Assembly (NCBI RefSeq): GCF_029937755.1
Contig: NZ_JAPYPG010000001.1
Location: 558,001-622,000 of the forward strand
DNA: 64,000 nucleotides
From: Henriciella sp.
GTDB taxonomy: Bacteria; Pseudomonadota; Alphaproteobacteria; Caulobacterales; Hyphomonadaceae
Reading direction: 5' to 3'
In this document: positions 62,941-64,000 of the stretch, piece after piece
How the letters are laid out: the number at the start of each line of letters is the position of its first letter
How positions within the stretch are numbered: position 1 is the first letter of the stretch
Notes under the pieces: model-generated
Databases searched by the model: none
Seen by the model: only the letters and a program-made list of their open reading frames with translations
What the model was told of the DNA's origin: nothing
Program-made: the position numbers and the translations under genes

Positions 62941-64000
62941 ATGGCGGCACGCCGATCCCGGATACGTCCATGGCTGGTTGGAGCCGGTACACTTCTAGGT
63001 ATTTGCCTGCTTGCGGTCGGCCTTGCCTGGGTGTTTCGCATGCCGCTGGCCGGATGGGCGACCCGGTCATGGTGCAACGCCAACGACTTCGAATGCCGGC
63101 TGGATGTAACCGCCCTCGACCTGTCGGGACTGGAAGTCCGTAACCTCAGAATGTCGGCCACCGGCGGCAATGTCCCGCTCGAAGCCGCCCGCGCCCGCAT
63201 CGACCTGACATGGAACGGCCTCTTCACGCCCGTGGTCACGCGGGTCGATGTCCTTCAGCCAACGCTGCGCGGACGCTACACGCCTGAAGGCGAGATGCCT
63301 GCGGAATTTGGCGGTCTGGAAGCGCTTATCCCGTCGGGCGGCGGCGGATCGACAGACCTTCCCGACGTCAGCATTGATGGCGCCACAATCGAACTCGACA
63401 CCCCGGCCGGCCCGGTAAGGCTGAATGGCAGCTTCTCCGGAAAGCTGCCCTATCAGGGTCGCCTGCAGGCCAAAATCGAGCCGGTAGAGCTTAGCTCCGA
63501 AGGCAATCGCCTGGTCATCCGCAGAGGCGAGGTCGATCTCGACTATGTCGGCATAAAGCTCGACGGCCATGCTGATTTCGAGCTCGCAGAAGCCGAATTC
63601 GACGGTCTTTCGGCGCGCGATGTCAGCCTCTCGCTCAATATGGCCGAAACGCTGCAGCCACAGGTCGAGTGGCAGGCGACCATCAATCGACTGAATTACC
63701 GCGACATCAGCGTCGAGCAGGCGGACGCTTCCGGCATGCTGAAGCCGCAGCTTGACAGTGACCCGCAGGAGAATGGGGTGCTGGCGGCCATTACCAAGGC
63801 AACGCTCTCGGCCACTGTCAGTGCCTTTGACGCGCCATTCGCCACCACAGGCCCCTCAAACCTGACGCTGGACGTCACACGAGACGGCAAGGACACGCTT
63901 GAAGCCGAGTTCGCATTGCGCAGCGAGGCGCTTCGTGAAGCCCGCCTGAGCGCAAACCGTGTGACCGTTTCGGGCACAGCGACAACCGATAACCGGGCTT
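62941..64000 (+). CDS. YdbH/AsmA-like inner-membrane protein, N-terminal part (partial)
   Basis: The first 353 codons are present and the gene runs off the window. One N-terminal helix (LVGAGTLLGICLLAVGLAWV), then RMPLAGWATRSWCNANDFEC and VTALDLSGLEVRNLRMSA, the start of YdbH-like AsmA-superfamily proteins that form periplasmic bridges for phospholipid transport to the outer membrane. The repeated beta pattern (EARLDL / GVKLDGHADFE-like) fits. ynbE and ydbL, the usual partners, would lie downstream and cannot be seen. GTTAGGGC precedes the ATG. Confidence 0.75.
   Translation, partial: MAARRSRIRPWLVGAGTLLGICLLAVGLAWVFRMPLAGWATRSWCNANDFECRLDVTALDLSGLEVRNLRMSATGGNVPLEAARARIDLTWNGLFTPVVTRVDVLQPTLRGRYTPEGEMPAEFGGLEALIPSGGGGSTDLPDVSIDGATIELDTPAGPVRLNGSFSGKLPYQGRLQAKIEPVELSSEGNRLVIRRGEVDLDYVGIKLDGHADFELAEAEFDGLSARDVSLSLNMAETLQPQVEWQATINRLNYRDISVEQADASGMLKPQLDSDPQENGVLAAITKATLSATVSAFDAPFATTGPSNLTLDVTRDGKDTLEAEFALRSEALREARLSANRVTVSGTATTDNRA

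Overview
The window is about 64 kb of a high-GC (roughly 60-65 % by eye) alphaproteobacterial chromosome. It most resembles Caulobacterales/Hyphomonadaceae-type marine bacteria. The reasons are a FdxA-CarD-RpoH-ClpB block, a DUF4167 gene beside prfA-prmC, UrcA, TadE/TadG pilins, several TonB-dependent receptors including an Oar-like one, membrane LytTR regulators and the style of PutA and the ribonucleotide reductase. This placement is inferred from gene content; no rRNA or tRNA was seen. I also saw no CRISPR array, IS element, integrase or prophage. The window reads as core chromosome with small accessory patches.

Layout. 1-6.7 kb: 5' part of a TonB receptor, a UMF1 MFS transporter, two TadE/TadG pseudopilins, ispG, and an acyltransferase divergent from a LytTR regulator. 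6.8-11.5 kb: a CE15-like esterase, a MAPEG protein, then prfA-prmC-DUF4167. 11.6-14.5 kb: a GGDEF/EAL protein and nrdB. 14.6-17.9 kb: an envelope cluster with LpxR, an acyltransferase and a lipoprotein whose C-terminal half resembles LpxR. 18.2-24.6 kb: a lipoprotein, an NlpC/P60 enzyme, an alginate-export-like porin, an ArsR regulator, an LbtU-like porin, an AI-2E-family permease and a UPF0391 peptide. 24.7-27.3 kb: a ZnuD-like zinc receptor. 27.4-29.7 kb: two short ORFs and nrdA. 30-40 kb: a serine hydrolase, small lipoproteins, putA, GT4-APH, pstS and murI. 40-45 kb: an HhH protein, a flavin disulfide reductase, a low-GC orphan membrane protein, and aguA-aguB for putrescine. 45-50 kb: an Oar-like receptor and a GT39 transferase. 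50-58.7 kb: SUV3-like helicase, S4, TerB, fdxA, carD, rpoH and clpB. 58.7-64 kb: an S9 peptidase, UrcA, an M23 endopeptidase and the start of a YdbH-like protein.

Regulation. nrdB (and, less perfectly, nrdA, 13 kb away) carries NrdR-like box pairs. pstS and the Oar-like receptor share a 16-bp sequence that fits a Pho box, which suggests a joint response to phosphate starvation. clpB has a sigma-32-type promoter right after the rpoH gene. The zinc receptor cluster has a Zur-like dyad. Two RNA leaders stand out: a perfect 14-bp hairpin that contains the Shine-Dalgarno of the GGDEF/EAL gene, and a carD leader with two mutually exclusive stems.

Most distinctive points: the LpxR/LpxR-like envelope cluster, the two structured leaders, the shared Pho-type element, an S4-domain gene that seems to start at AUA inside an AUAA overlap, the low-GC orphan at 42.4 kb, and a 54-residue DUF1127-like ORF at 27.55 kb. 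Nothing seen here amounts to a clearly new defence or mobile system.
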